A stretch of 58,363 nucleotides of DNA, from positions 218,307 through 276,669 of the forward strand of contig NZ_MBFM01000005.1 of the NCBI RefSeq assembly GCF_001696715.1. The letters run 5' to 3'. Below, one piece after another: positions 1 to 8,204 of the stretch (position 1 is the stretch's first letter; each line of letters opens with the position of its first letter). Below the pieces are notes generated by a model that worked only from the letters and a program-made list of their open reading frames with translations, ran no database searches and had not been told where the DNA came from. Both the position numbers and the translations under genes were made by a program. The stretch comes from Thauera phenolivorans. GTDB taxonomy: Bacteria; Pseudomonadota; Gammaproteobacteria; Burkholderiales; Rhodocyclaceae.

Positions 1-959
1 ACAGCGTCGGCTCCTTCGCCACTCCGGCCGCCTTCTTCGACGAGCTGCGCGAAGGCGGCATCGAAGCCTGCGAGTTCAATCCGGTCAGCCCCCTGCGCCG
101 CGCCACCGGAATTCTGCGCGTCAACAATCGCGATCACCGCAAGCTGCTGGCGATCGACGACCGCGTCGCCTTCACCGGCGGCGTCAATATCAGCAGCGTG
201 TACTCCTCCGCCTCTTTCGGGTCGCGGGCCAGCAAGCTGAGATCACCCGAAGAGGACGGCTGGCGCGACACCCATGTGCGCATCGAGGGCCCGGCGGTGC
301 GCCGCTTCATCGAGCTTTTCCAGGACACCTGGCGGCGCCAGGCCTGCGAGGGCGAACTCGCGGCCCTGCCCGATATCGACCCCGACTCGCTGAAGCCGCC
401 GGAACAGGGCGAGCGCCTGGTCGCCGTCATCGAGAGTACCGCCGAGGAGGACTCGGGTCGCTTCCGGCGCGCCTTCCTGGGCGCGATCGAAGGCGCGACC
501 GATTCGGTGCACATCACCATGGCCTATTTCGTCCCCGATCCCGGGATGCTCGCCGCTCTGACGCGGGCCGCGCAGCGCGGCGTCGAGGTGGTTCTCGTGC
601 TGCCCGGGCGCAGCGACTCGTGGCTCACCCTGCACGCCGGCCAGTCGCACTACGACGAGCTGCTCCTGGCCGGGGTACGGATCCACGAGAAGCGCGACGC
701 CCTGCTGCACGCGAAGACCGCGGTGATCGACGGCGTATGGTCGACCGTGGGCTCGTCAAATCTCGACTGGCGCAGCTTCGTGCACAACGACGAGGTGAAT
801 GCGGTGATCCTCGGGCGCGAGTTCGGCGCCGCGATGGAGCGTCTGTTCGCGCACGACGTCGAGCAGGCGGAGGCGGTCGATCCCGACGCCTGGGCGCAGC
901 GCCCTGCCGGCCCTCGTCTGAAGGAGTGGCTCGCGCGGCGTTTCGAGTACTGGTTGTGA
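1..959 (+). CDS. clsB: Cardiolipin synthase ClsB-type phospholipase D (5' end missing)
   Basis: The gene enters from the left edge; the first complete codon in frame begins at base 3. The visible 318 residues carry two HxKxxxxD (HKD) motifs. The first is HRKLLAID in a context reading NNRDHRKLLAID near base 135, followed by GGVNIS. The second is HAKTAVID near base 708, followed by GSSNLDWRS. Two HKD motifs define the phospholipase D superfamily; together they form one active site that transfers phosphatidyl groups. The short spacing and the GGVNIS and GSSNLD signatures fit the ClsB branch, which makes cardiolipin at the inner membrane. Roughly 70-100 N-terminal residues are probably outside the window. 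It ends in a TGA at 957-959 and no obvious terminator follows. A generic PLD-family protein is the alternative. Confidence 0.85.
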   Translation, partial: SVGSFATPAAFFDELREGGIEACEFNPVSPLRRATGILRVNNRDHRKLLAIDDRVAFTGGVNISSVYSSASFGSRASKLRSPEEDGWRDTHVRIEGPAVRRFIELFQDTWRRQACEGELAALPDIDPDSLKPPEQGERLVAVIESTAEEDSGRFRRAFLGAIEGATDSVHITMAYFVPDPGMLAALTRAAQRGVEVVLVLPGRSDSWLTLHAGQSHYDELLLAGVRIHEKRDALLHAKTAVIDGVWSTVGSSNLDWRSFVHNDEVNAVILGREFGAAMERLFAHDVEQAEAVDPDAWAQRPAGPRLKEWLARRFEYWL

Positions 960-993
960 GCCGTGCGCGGGCAGCCGCGCGCAGACTTTTTCC

Positions 994-1021
994 TTGCACT
1001 GCAGCATGGTGCGTCTATGAT
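994..1021 (+). promoter_or_regulatory. Candidate sigma-70 promoter for the 69-aa gene
   Basis: TTGCAC (994-999), a 16-base spacer and TATGAT (1016-1021) lie 40 bases before the ATG at 1061. The -10 is strong (5/6) and the -35 is weak (3/6). The TGCACTGCAGCA stretch overlapping the -35 resembles the TGC-rich DNA upstream of the phasin at 3194-3214, so a shared regulator is possible but unproven. Confidence 0.45.
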
Positions 1022-1060
1022 GGTTCGGATCCGGCCTCCCGGCCGTAGCGAGGTTACCCG

Positions 1061-1270
1061 ATGAGCAATCCCTGGATGAAAAGCAACCCCTTCATGAGCA
1101 TGTGGCTGAGCGGCTTCAACGCGATGCTCGGTGCGTCGCGCGGAATCATGACCGCCGAGGCCAACCGGCAGGCGACCGCAATGATGAACGAGAGCATCAA
1201 GATGATGACCGACTTCTGGACGGCGATGCTGGTGCCGCCGGGCATGGGCGGCTCGCGCCGCCGCCGTTGA
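1061..1270 (+). CDS. Small 69-aa protein of unknown function, possibly granule-associated
   Basis: I do not recognise a named family. The protein starts MSNPWMKSNPFMSMW, is rich in Met, Trp, Phe and Ala, and contains an amphipathic helical stretch (about residues 28-55, with MMNESIKMMTDFW) before a basic GGSRRRR tail. There is no signal peptide or clear transmembrane helix. A GAGGT ribosome-binding site lies about 6 bases before the ATG, and a promoter-like sequence is 40 bases upstream, so it looks expressed on its own. Its amphipathic, phasin-like composition and its position 2 kb from phaP invite the guess that it binds polyhydroxyalkanoate granules or membranes. This is inference only. 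Confidence 0.6.
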   Translation: MSNPWMKSNPFMSMWLSGFNAMLGASRGIMTAEANRQATAMMNESIKMMTDFWTAMLVPPGMGGSRRRR

Positions 1271-1275
1271 ACACG

Positions 1276-1310
1276 GCGTCGCGCGCGCTGAAGTCGGTCT
1301 CGCGCGACGC
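1276..1310 (+). terminator. GC-rich hairpin after the 69-aa gene
   Basis: A perfect 10-bp stem (GCGTCGCGCG at 1276-1285 with CGCGCGACGC at 1301-1310) encloses a 15-base loop just after the stop codon at 1270. No U-tract follows, so it may act as a weak or Rho-assisted terminator or as an mRNA 3' stabiliser. Confidence 0.4.
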
Positions 1311-1365
1311 ACCTCAGATATAGGCGCGGCGGAACCGCAGCGCGGGCGGCGTGTTCTCAGTCCGC

Positions 1366-2466
1366 ATGGATACGCTCACCCACGCCCTCTCCGGTGCCCT
1401 CGTCGGCCGTCTGCTGGCGCCGCGCCGGAGCGCCGCCGCCACGCCCGCCGTCGTTCCGCCTGCCGCTTGGCAGGCGGTGGCGACCGGCGCCGTCGCGGCG
1501 ACCTTTCCCGACCTCGACTTCATCCTCGGTTACGTTTCCGAGCTCGCCTACCTGCGCGGCCACCGCGGCGTGACCCATTCGATCGTGCTGCTGCCGATCT
1601 GGGGCCTGCTGCTGGCGGCGCTGATGTCGAGGCTCTTCGCGCGCGACCGGACGACCCTTGCCGGGCACGGCTTCGGCGCCTTCTATCTGCTGGCCTGCGC
1701 CGCGCTGGCGATCCACATCGCCGGCGACCTGATCACCCAGTTCGGCACGATGATCCTCGCGCCCTTTTCCGATCGGCGCTTCGGTCTGGGCACCACCTTC
1801 ATCATCGACCTGCCGTTCACCGGCATCATCCTCGCCGGCCTCGCGGCGAGCGTGCTCTGGCGCCACAGCCGGGTGCCGGCCGCGATTGCGCTGGTCGCGC
1901 TCGCGGGCTGGGTGGGCGTGGGGGCGGTGGGCCGCGGCGAGGCCATCGAGGCCGCGCACGCCTACGCCGCCGCGCACGGCATCGACGCGGTCGCGGTGGA
2001 CGCCGCGCCGCGCCCGGCCTCGCCCTTCAACTGGACGGCGATCGTGTTCGACGGCGAGCGCTATCACTACGCCCACATCAACACCCGTCGCAGCGAGCCG
2101 CTGGTGGCCGCGCCGGACGACAGCTTCATCCGCCGCTTCTCCGCGCCCTACCAGCCGGTGGCGATGACGCGCTGGGAGGTGCAGGCGCAGTTCGGCGAGG
2201 GCGACGCGGGCGAGCTGGCGCGCAGCGTGTGGACGGCGGAGGACTTCGCCTTCTACCGCTGGTTCGCGATGTTTCCGCTGCTCGACCATGTCGACAACGG
2301 GAGCGAGCGCGTCTGCGCCGGCTTTCGCGATCTGCGCTTCGAGATGCCCGGTCGCGACGAGCTGCCCTTCCGCTACGGCCTGTGCAGCGAGGCGCGGACG
2401 GCCGGCGCCGGCTGGCGGCTGTACGAGCGGGTCAGCGGCGGCCGGCGCTGGATCGACGTAGACTGA
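1366..2466 (+). CDS. YdjM/DUF457-family membrane-bound metal-dependent hydrolase
   Basis: This is a 366-residue inner-membrane protein. The N-terminal half has the family pattern: MDTLTHALSG at the start, a PDLDFIL segment near residue 45, HRGVTHS near residue 60 and HIAGDLITQFGT near residue 120. The conserved His and Asp residues lie at helix ends, as expected for the putative metal site. About five hydrophobic helices span residues 30-200. A soluble C-terminal domain of about 170 residues follows that I cannot assign. I start at the ATG at 1366 because MDTLTHA is the canonical family N-terminus; an in-frame GTG at 1351 is the alternative. The biochemical activity of the family is not established. 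The gene converges on the oxidoreductase downstream with a 9-base gap. Confidence 0.8.
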   Translation: MDTLTHALSGALVGRLLAPRRSAAATPAVVPPAAWQAVATGAVAATFPDLDFILGYVSELAYLRGHRGVTHSIVLLPIWGLLLAALMSRLFARDRTTLAGHGFGAFYLLACAALAIHIAGDLITQFGTMILAPFSDRRFGLGTTFIIDLPFTGIILAGLAASVLWRHSRVPAAIALVALAGWVGVGAVGRGEAIEAAHAYAAAHGIDAVAVDAAPRPASPFNWTAIVFDGERYHYAHINTRRSEPLVAAPDDSFIRRFSAPYQPVAMTRWEVQAQFGEGDAGELARSVWTAEDFAFYRWFAMFPLLDHVDNGSERVCAGFRDLRFEMPGRDELPFRYGLCSEARTAGAGWRLYERVSGGRRWIDVD

Positions 2467-2475
2467 GCGCGGCGC

Positions 2476-3147
2476 TCAGTCGGCGGGCGCGGCCTCGAGC
2501 GACTGCAGGAGCGCCGCGCCGAGCACGGCGACCGACTGGGCACCGGGCACTGCGAGCTTGCGGTTGAAGATGAAGAAGGGCACCCCCTCGATGCCCTGGC
2601 GGCGCAGCTGCTCGGCCATCCGCCGCACGTTGGCGGCGTCGTCGTCGCCGGCCTCGAGCTGGACGAGCACCGCGTCGCGGCGGTCGCCGCAGGCGGCGGC
2701 GATCTCGGCCAGCGTCTCGTTGTCGCCGATGTCGCGACCTTCCTGGAAGTGGGCGGCGAACAGCGCGCTGGCGAGCGCCTGTACCTTCTCGGGCGCCTGG
2801 CCGAGCGCCTGCGCGCGGTACATCAGGCGGTGCGCCTTGAGGGTGTTGGGGCGGGTGCGGATGCGCTCGAAGGCGAACCGGACGCCATCGGGTGCGGCGG
2901 CCTCGGAAAGCTGCGCGTGCAGCGCGTCCACCTTCGCCGGTCCGCCGAACTTCGCCTCCAAGAACCCGCGGTAGGGTTCGCCGGCGCTCGGCGTGTCGGG
3001 GTTCAGGAAGAAGGGCAGCCAGTTGATCCGCGGCACGACCTCGGGGCGATCGGCCTTCAACGCGGCGAGCGCCTTTTCCAGGCGGACCTTGCCCAGAAAG
3101 CACCACGGGCAAACGAAATCCGAAACGAGATCGATGTCGAGAATCAT
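2476..3147 (-). CDS. DsbA-family oxidoreductase, FrnE type
   Basis: A 223-residue cytoplasmic thioredoxin-fold protein without a signal peptide. The active site CPWC is at residues 13-16, right after the first strand (MILDIDLVSDFVCPWC), and a GVPFF segment near residue 193 supplies the cis-proline. A helical insertion (residues about 85-165) separates the two halves, as in the FrnE / 2-hydroxychromene-2-carboxylate isomerase group. The CxxC points to a dithiol-disulfide role rather than the isomerase, which has Ser in place of the first Cys. The start at 3147 removes an unlikely basic extension. FrnE homologues are linked to oxidative-stress tolerance; the substrate here is unknown. Confidence 0.85.
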   Translation of the reverse strand: MILDIDLVSDFVCPWCFLGKVRLEKALAALKADRPEVVPRINWLPFFLNPDTPSAGEPYRGFLEAKFGGPAKVDALHAQLSEAAAPDGVRFAFERIRTRPNTLKAHRLMYRAQALGQAPEKVQALASALFAAHFQEGRDIGDNETLAEIAAACGDRRDAVLVQLEAGDDDAANVRRMAEQLRRQGIEGVPFFIFNRKLAVPGAQSVAVLGAALLQSLEAAPAD

Positions 3148-3193
3148 GGGGCAGGCGCGCGGTGATCGGGTAGGGACGACAAGGCTAGCGGAT

Positions 3194-3214
3194 TTTTTGC
3201 GCATTGCACAAAAA
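3194..3214. promoter_or_regulatory. 21-bp near-perfect palindrome, candidate phasin operator
   Basis: The arms TTTTTGCGCA (3194-3203) and TGCACAAAAA (3205-3214) are inverted with one mismatch about a central T. The site ends 5 bases before the phaP -35 hexamer. PhaR repressors of PHA-producing bacteria bind TGC-rich palindromes upstream of phasin genes, so this is a good candidate operator. No phaR gene is in the window. Confidence 0.5.
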
Positions 3215-3219
3215 AATGC

Positions 3220-3247
3220 TTGACGCACCGAAACGATGCTGTAGGAT
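3220..3247 (+). promoter_or_regulatory. Sigma-70 promoter of phaP
   Basis: TTGACG (3220-3225), a 16-base spacer and TAGGAT (3242-3247) precede the phasin ATG by about 98 bases. This is one of the few AT-rich patches in the window, as expected for a strong regulated promoter. Confidence 0.65.
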
Positions 3248-3344
3248 GCGCATCAATGCTGCAACGCAACAAAGGCGGGCCAGAGCCGGACGCCACCCTG
3301 CAGCGCACCCTTTCTATCATCCCATTCAATCGAGGATATTCATC

Positions 3345-3908
3345 ATGACCAACTTCATCGCCCCCGAGCAGTTCATCGCCGCCCAGAAGGCCAACGTCGA
3401 GACCCTGCTGGGCCTGACCAATGCCAACTTCGCCCGTGTCGAGCGCCTGGTTGCCCTGAACCTGAACACTGCCCGTTCGGTGCTGGAAGACAGCGTCGCC
3501 AACACCAAGGCCCTGCTCGCCGCCAAGGACGCGCAGACCGCGCTGAACCTGCAGGCCGGCTTCGCCCAGCCGATGGTCGACAAGGCCGTGGCCTACGGCC
3601 GCAGCGTGTATGAGATCGCCGCCGAAGGCCAGCAGGAATTCGCCAAGCTGGTCGAAACCCAGGTCGCCGAGCTGAACAAGTCGATCAACGAAGTCGTCGA
3701 GAAGGCCGCCAAGTCCGCTCCGGCCGGCTCCGAAGCCGCCTTCGCCGCCGTCAAGTCGGCCATCGCCGTCGCCAACGACGCGTACGCCAACGTGACCAAG
3801 GTTGCGAAGCAGACCGCCGAGACCGCCGAAGCCAACATGACCGCCGCGACCGAAGCTGCCGTCAAGGCCGTCAGCGCCCCGAAGGCTGCCGCCAAGAAGG
3901 CTGCGTAA
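3345..3908 (+). CDS. phaP: Phasin family protein (PHA granule-associated)
   Basis: A 187-residue, almost wholly helical, Ala-rich protein beginning MTNFIAPEQFIAAQKANVE, which matches the betaproteobacterial phasin signature (PEQFIAAQKANVETL). Phasins coat polyhydroxyalkanoate granules, controlling their size and shielding the polymer from the cytosol. Residues 1-140 form the amphipathic phasin domain, and the C-terminus is a Lys/Ala tail (KAVSAPKAAAKKAA). The start at 3345 follows a GAGGAT ribosome-binding site and gives the canonical N-terminus. Codon use is strongly biased to a few optimal codons (AAG, CTG, GCC), suggesting high expression. The gene is monocistronic: a promoter with palindromic operator precedes it and a long hairpin follows. 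Confidence 0.93.
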   Translation: MTNFIAPEQFIAAQKANVETLLGLTNANFARVERLVALNLNTARSVLEDSVANTKALLAAKDAQTALNLQAGFAQPMVDKAVAYGRSVYEIAAEGQQEFAKLVETQVAELNKSINEVVEKAAKSAPAGSEAAFAAVKSAIAVANDAYANVTKVAKQTAETAEANMTAATEAAVKAVSAPKAAAKKAA

Positions 3909-3946
3909 TCGAAGGCGCCATGCGCTGAATCGAAGTACGCTGCACC

Positions 3947-3988
3947 GCGAGAACGCCGCCCGGACCTGGTCCGGGCGGCGTTCTCGCG
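3947..3988. terminator. Long hairpin terminator between phaP and the J-domain gene
   Basis: Bases 3947-3966 are the exact inverse of 3968-3987 or nearly so (core CGCCGCCCGGACC / GGTCCGGGCGGCG), giving an 18-20 bp stem around a small loop at 3965-3969. It lies between convergent genes and could stop transcription from both sides. The flanking U-tract is poor. Confidence 0.7.
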
Positions 3989-4028
3989 TTTGCGCGCCGC
4001 CCGCGCGCACTGCAGGCGGGGCGGCCGA

Positions 4029-4940
4029 TCAGTCCGCGCTGCCCCCGAGCGCCGCGATCTGCGCCCGCAACTGCGCGCATTCCGCTTCGAAGCTTTCGCG
4101 CGCGCTGCGGAACACGGTGTCGTCGTCGCCGGCCTGCAGGACCTCGCGGTAGTGGTCGCTGAGCTGAAGCGTCTGCACCGCGAGGATCAGGTCGGCGACC
4201 TCGATCTGCAGCCTGCTCACCCGATGGCGCAGGCGGTCGCCCACGGCATCGGCGGCCGGCATCGGCGCAGCCGGGACCGACTGCGCGTCGAGCTCGGCGA
4301 GCACCCGACGCAGGGCGGCGAGATCGTGCGTACGGTAGGCCTGCTGGACATGCAGGAAGGCGGTGTTGGCCGCCTGGCGCTCCGCTTCCCCGACGCGGTC
4401 GGGATGGCAGCGCATGACCGCCGCGCGATACAGCCGGCGAAGTTCGTGCTGCGCCTCCTCGTCCAGCTCGGGCGGCGGTGCGGCGGTGTCGGCCGTCGTC
4501 TGCCGATAGGCCTCGAACTCCGCGTCGGCCGCCTGCGCCCGCTCGCGATCGGTGGCCGCATTCGAGCGCGTCGCCAACAGACGCAGGTACTCCCGGCGCA
4601 GGCGCAGACATTCGCCGAGCAGCTCACCCAGCGCCCGGTACTGCCGGCGCTCGAAGTCGTGCACACGCGCTTCCATGTCCGCGAGGCGGGCGGCGAGGTC
4701 CTCCTGCTGGCCTTCCAGTTGGGCGGCGCGCCTCAGCAGGGGCTCGAGTTCGGGGTCTGGCACGGCGGCCAGCGGCCCGGCGGTGCGCGAATGCGGTCCG
4801 GGTTCGCTCGCGCGTGACTCGACAGCGGCCGTCGGCAGCTCGACTGCGGGCGCCGGCGGCCCGCTGGCGACGAGCGGCCCGCGCCCGAGGACCGCGGCGG
4901 CCAGGGTGCGCATGCGGGAGATGATGTCGTTCAGTTTCAT
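4029..4940 (-). CDS. J-domain (DnaJ-like) protein
   Basis: A 303-residue soluble protein. A J-domain-like segment with the HPD tripeptide sits in the middle (RCHPDRVG, near residue 190), preceded by a helix reading ELRRLYRAAVM and followed by a helix reading ANTAFLHVQQAY. HPD is the loop that stimulates Hsp70 ATPase activity. Before it lies a long charged coiled-coil-like region (about residues 70-140), and before that a Pro/Ala-rich linker. The C-terminal 80 residues are helical and unassigned. The protein lacks the Gly/Phe and zinc-finger regions, so it is a class C type co-chaperone with unknown client. The start at 4940 (MKLNDIISRM) has only a weak ribosome-binding site. Confidence 0.75.
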   Translation of the reverse strand: MKLNDIISRMRTLAAAVLGRGPLVASGPPAPAVELPTAAVESRASEPGPHSRTAGPLAAVPDPELEPLLRRAAQLEGQQEDLAARLADMEARVHDFERRQYRALGELLGECLRLRREYLRLLATRSNAATDRERAQAADAEFEAYRQTTADTAAPPPELDEEAQHELRRLYRAAVMRCHPDRVGEAERQAANTAFLHVQQAYRTHDLAALRRVLAELDAQSVPAAPMPAADAVGDRLRHRVSRLQIEVADLILAVQTLQLSDHYREVLQAGDDDTVFRSARESFEAECAQLRAQIAALGGSAD

Positions 4941-5119
4941 CCGGGTTCTCTGGGAAATCGCCACCGCTGTGGCACCGGGATCGGCGCAGCCCGGCGGATA
5001 GTGCGCTGCAGCAAGGATACCCGAGCCAGGTCGCCGCCGCTTGGTGCGGCCGGCCCGCGGCTTGGCCCGCCCCTGGCGGAGGACTATGCTTGGCGGCAAC
5101 AACGACAACAGGCTCCGCC

Positions 5120-7546
5120 ATGTCCTCGCCCCTTCCGCTCTCGTCCGAGGCGCTGTACACCGCCTGCAATCCAGCCGATCTCGGTTTCGACAGCAGCGAG
5201 GAGGTCGCTCCGCCCGACGCCGACGCGATTCACCCGCGCGCACTCGAAGCGCTCCGCCTCGGCCTAGATATCCCGCACAAGGGTTACAACCTCTTCGTCC
5301 TCGGCGACAGCGGCAGCGGCCGCCACGCGATCACCCGGCAACTCCTCGAGACCGAGCGCCACAGGGACAGCCCGCCGGCGGACTGGTGTCATGTGCACAA
5401 CTTCGTCGATCCCTTCCGCCCGGCGCTGCTGCGCCTGCCCTGCGGCCGCGGCGCACGCCTGCGCGACGACATGCAGCGTTTCGTCGACGAACTGATGACC
5501 GCGATCACCACGGTGTTCGAGAGCGACGACTACCGCGCCCGCATCGAGGCGATGCAGCAGGAGGAGAAGGAGCGCGAGGAGCGCGCGCTGCAGCGGCTCG
5601 GCCAGGACGCCTCGGAGCTCGGCGTCGCGCTGCTGCGCACGCCGCACGGCTTCGCCTTCGTGCCGGTAAAGGGTGAGGACGGGACCCTGACGCCGAAGGA
5701 GTTCGAGGCGCTGCCCGCGGAGCGCCAGGAGGAGCTCGGCCGTCACATCAAGCAGCTGCACGACCGCATGCACGCGCTGATGAACGAGTTTCCGCGCTGG
5801 CGTCGCGAGCTGCAGGCGCGCATCAAGGCCGCCGGTAGCGAGGCGCTGCGCGTCACCGTGACCCAGCTCACCGACGAGCTGCGCGAGCGCTACGCCGATC
5901 TCCCGGCGGTGGTCGCCTTCCTCGACGCGGTCACCCAGGACGTCATCGACAGCGGCGAGCAGCTGCGCGAATCGAGCCGTGCCGACGAGGACAGCGAGAC
6001 GGTGCTCTACAAGGGCACGATCTCGGTGCAGCGTTACCTGATCAACCTGCTGGTGGAGAACGCACCCGAGGCGGGCCGGCCGGTGGTGTACGAGGACCAT
6101 CCGACGCTGCAGAACCTGGTGGGACGGGTCGATCACATGGTGCACATGGGCACCCTGGTGAGCAACTTCACCCTGATCCGCGCCGGGGCGCTGCAACGCG
6201 CCAACGGCGGCTTCCTGATCCTCGACGCGCTCAAGGTGATCGCCCAGCCCTACGCGTGGGAAGGGCTCAAGCGCACCCTGCAGGCGGGCGAGGTCAGGAT
6301 CGAGTCGCTCGCCGAGCTGATCGGCCTGTCGAGCACGCTGCAGCTCGAGCCCGAGCCGGTGCCGCTCGAGCTCAAGGTGGTGCTGATCGGCGAGCGCCTG
6401 GTCTACTACCTGCTGTGCCGGCTCGACCCCGAGTTCGAAGCACTGTTCAAGATCGGCGCCGACTTCGAGAGCGAGCTGCCGCGCAATCCGGCCAACACCG
6501 CGAGCTACGCGCGCCTGCTCGCGGGCCTCGCGCGCCAGGAGGGCCTGCGCCCGCTGGAGGCGCCTGCGGTGGCGCGGATGATCGAGCATGCGGCGCGGCT
6601 CGCGGGCGACGCCGAGCAGCTCAGCACCCGCACCCGGCCGCTGGAGGACCTGCTGCAGGAGGCGGACCACTTCGCCGCCGCGGCCGGCGCGGCGCGGATC
6701 GGGCGGGCGCAAGTCGAGACCGCACTCGCCGCCCGGCGGCGCCGCCACGACCGCATTCGCGAGCGCTTCCAGCGCGAGATCCTGCGCGGCCAGCTGCTGG
6801 TCGACACCGAGGGCAGCCAGACCGGCCAGATCAACGGCCTCGCGGTGGTGGCGCTCGGCGACAGCAGCTTCGCCCATCCGGTGCGGATCACCGCCACCGT
6901 GCGCATGGGCGAGGGCGAGGTGGTCGACATCGAGCGCGAGGTGGCGCTCGGCGGACCGATCCACTCCAAGGGGGTGCTGATCCTCTCCGCCTTCCTCAGC
7001 GCGCGCTTCGGCGCCCGCCTGCCGCTGTCACTGAAGGCGAGCCTGGTGTTCGAGCAGTCCTATGGCGGCGTCGAGGGCGACAGCGCTTCGCTCGCCGAGG
7101 CGGTCGCCCTGCTGTCGGCGCTCTCGGGGGTGCCGATCCGCCAGGGGCTCGCGGTCACCGGCTCGGTGAACCAGTTCGGTGTGGTGCAGGCGGTTGGCGG
7201 CATCAACGAGAAGATCGAGGGCTTCTTCGACATCTGCGCCCGACGCGGACTGAGCGGCGAGCAGGGCGTGCTGATCCCCGCCGCCAACGTCTGCCACCTG
7301 ATGCTGCGCGCGGACGTGCGTGAAGCGGCGTCTGCGGGGCGCTTCCGCATCTGGGCGATACGCAGCGTGGACGAGGCGATCGAACTGCTCACCGGCGAGC
7401 CGGCCGGCGCGCCCGATGCCGACGGTCTCATGGCGCCGGGTTCGGTCAATGGCCGTGCCGCCGCGCGCCTCGCCGAACTCGCCCGCGCACGCCAGGAATT
7501 CGCCCACCCGCGCCAGGCCGGTGCAGGGCCGGACGCCGGACGATAG
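5120..7546 (+). CDS. Lon-like ATP-dependent protease (AAA_32 + Lon_C type)
   Basis: An 808-residue AAA+ protease of the LonB/YcbZ-like group, which lacks the classical Lon N-terminal domain. A Walker A motif GDSGSGRHA lies near residue 63, and a long helical insert (about residues 125-290) interrupts the ATPase region. The strand-helix GGFLILDAL near residue 365 includes the Walker B region. The C-terminal protease domain has the Ser-Lys dyad: GDSASLAEAVALLSAL (Ser near residue 655) and GGINEKIEGFF (Lys near residue 698). It should degrade or process unfolded or specific cytosolic proteins in an ATP-dependent way. I prefer the ATG at 5120 (MSSPLPLSSEALYT); an in-frame TTG at 5090 would add ten residues. 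It is divergent from the J-domain co-chaperone, a suggestive protein-quality-control pairing. Confidence 0.88.
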   Translation: MSSPLPLSSEALYTACNPADLGFDSSEEVAPPDADAIHPRALEALRLGLDIPHKGYNLFVLGDSGSGRHAITRQLLETERHRDSPPADWCHVHNFVDPFRPALLRLPCGRGARLRDDMQRFVDELMTAITTVFESDDYRARIEAMQQEEKEREERALQRLGQDASELGVALLRTPHGFAFVPVKGEDGTLTPKEFEALPAERQEELGRHIKQLHDRMHALMNEFPRWRRELQARIKAAGSEALRVTVTQLTDELRERYADLPAVVAFLDAVTQDVIDSGEQLRESSRADEDSETVLYKGTISVQRYLINLLVENAPEAGRPVVYEDHPTLQNLVGRVDHMVHMGTLVSNFTLIRAGALQRANGGFLILDALKVIAQPYAWEGLKRTLQAGEVRIESLAELIGLSSTLQLEPEPVPLELKVVLIGERLVYYLLCRLDPEFEALFKIGADFESELPRNPANTASYARLLAGLARQEGLRPLEAPAVARMIEHAARLAGDAEQLSTRTRPLEDLLQEADHFAAAAGAARIGRAQVETALAARRRRHDRIRERFQREILRGQLLVDTEGSQTGQINGLAVVALGDSSFAHPVRITATVRMGEGEVVDIEREVALGGPIHSKGVLILSAFLSARFGARLPLSLKASLVFEQSYGGVEGDSASLAEAVALLSALSGVPIRQGLAVTGSVNQFGVVQAVGGINEKIEGFFDICARRGLSGEQGVLIPAANVCHLMLRADVREAASAGRFRIWAIRSVDEAIELLTGEPAGAPDADGLMAPGSVNGRAAARLAELARARQEFAHPRQAGAGPDAGR

Positions 7547-7639
7547 TGGGGGCCGGTTGCGCGCGGCCAGGATCTTTTTGCGCGGCGGGCGGGTCTTTCC
7601 TCCTTCATCCACTTTCGGCCGCAGCACGGCCCGCCGCCC

Positions 7640-8194
7640 ATGACCTCTGAAGATCCTGCTTCCAGCGCTCCCGTCCCGTCCCCGAAAAAGCCGCGCTGGC
7701 GCCGCTGGGCGGTGGAGATCGGCGTCTTCCTGCTCGTCCTGCTCGCGATCCAGTGGTGGCAGGCGCGCGACGTACCGGCCGGGCCGGCGCCGGCGTTCGA
7801 GGCGCAGCTCGCCGATGGCGGCCGCACCAGCCTCGCCGCCTGGCGCGGCGCGCACCCCGGTGGACCCACCGCGATCTATTTCTGGGCCGACTGGTGTCCG
7901 ATCTGCAAGGCGCAGGAGGGCAGCGTCGACAGCGTCGCCGACGACTGGCCGGTGCTGACGGTGGCGATGCAGTCGGGCGAGGCCGAGACCGTGTCACGCG
8001 TGCTCGCCGAGCGCGGGCTCGACTGGCCGACGGTGGTCGACGCCGACGGCGCCCTGGCGTCGCGCTACGGCCTGCATGGCGTGCCTGCGCTGGTGGTGCT
8101 CGACGCCGATGGCGACATCCGTTCGGTGTCGCTCGGCTACACCACCGGCTTCGGCCTGCGCGCGCGGCTGTGGTGGGCGGGCCTGATTTCGTGA
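7640..8194 (+). CDS. Membrane-anchored thioredoxin-fold protein (TlpA/ScsD-like)
   Basis: A 184-residue protein with a Pro/Lys-rich cytoplasmic start, one transmembrane helix (residues about 24-43, EIGVFLLVLLAI) and a periplasmic thioredoxin fold. The redox motif is CPIC in FWADWCPICKAQ near residue 90, and GVPALVVLDADG near residue 155 holds the cis-proline. This layout matches ScsD-like protein disulfide oxidoreductases, which are linked to copper tolerance and periplasmic thiol redox in the Scs system. No ScsABC partner is adjacent. The alpha/beta hydrolase gene starts 10 bases downstream and is probably co-transcribed. Confidence 0.82.
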   Translation: MTSEDPASSAPVPSPKKPRWRRWAVEIGVFLLVLLAIQWWQARDVPAGPAPAFEAQLADGGRTSLAAWRGAHPGGPTAIYFWADWCPICKAQEGSVDSVADDWPVLTVAMQSGEAETVSRVLAERGLDWPTVVDADGALASRYGLHGVPALVVLDADGDIRSVSLGYTTGFGLRARLWWAGLIS

Positions 8195-8204
8195 GGAGCG
8201 GCGC

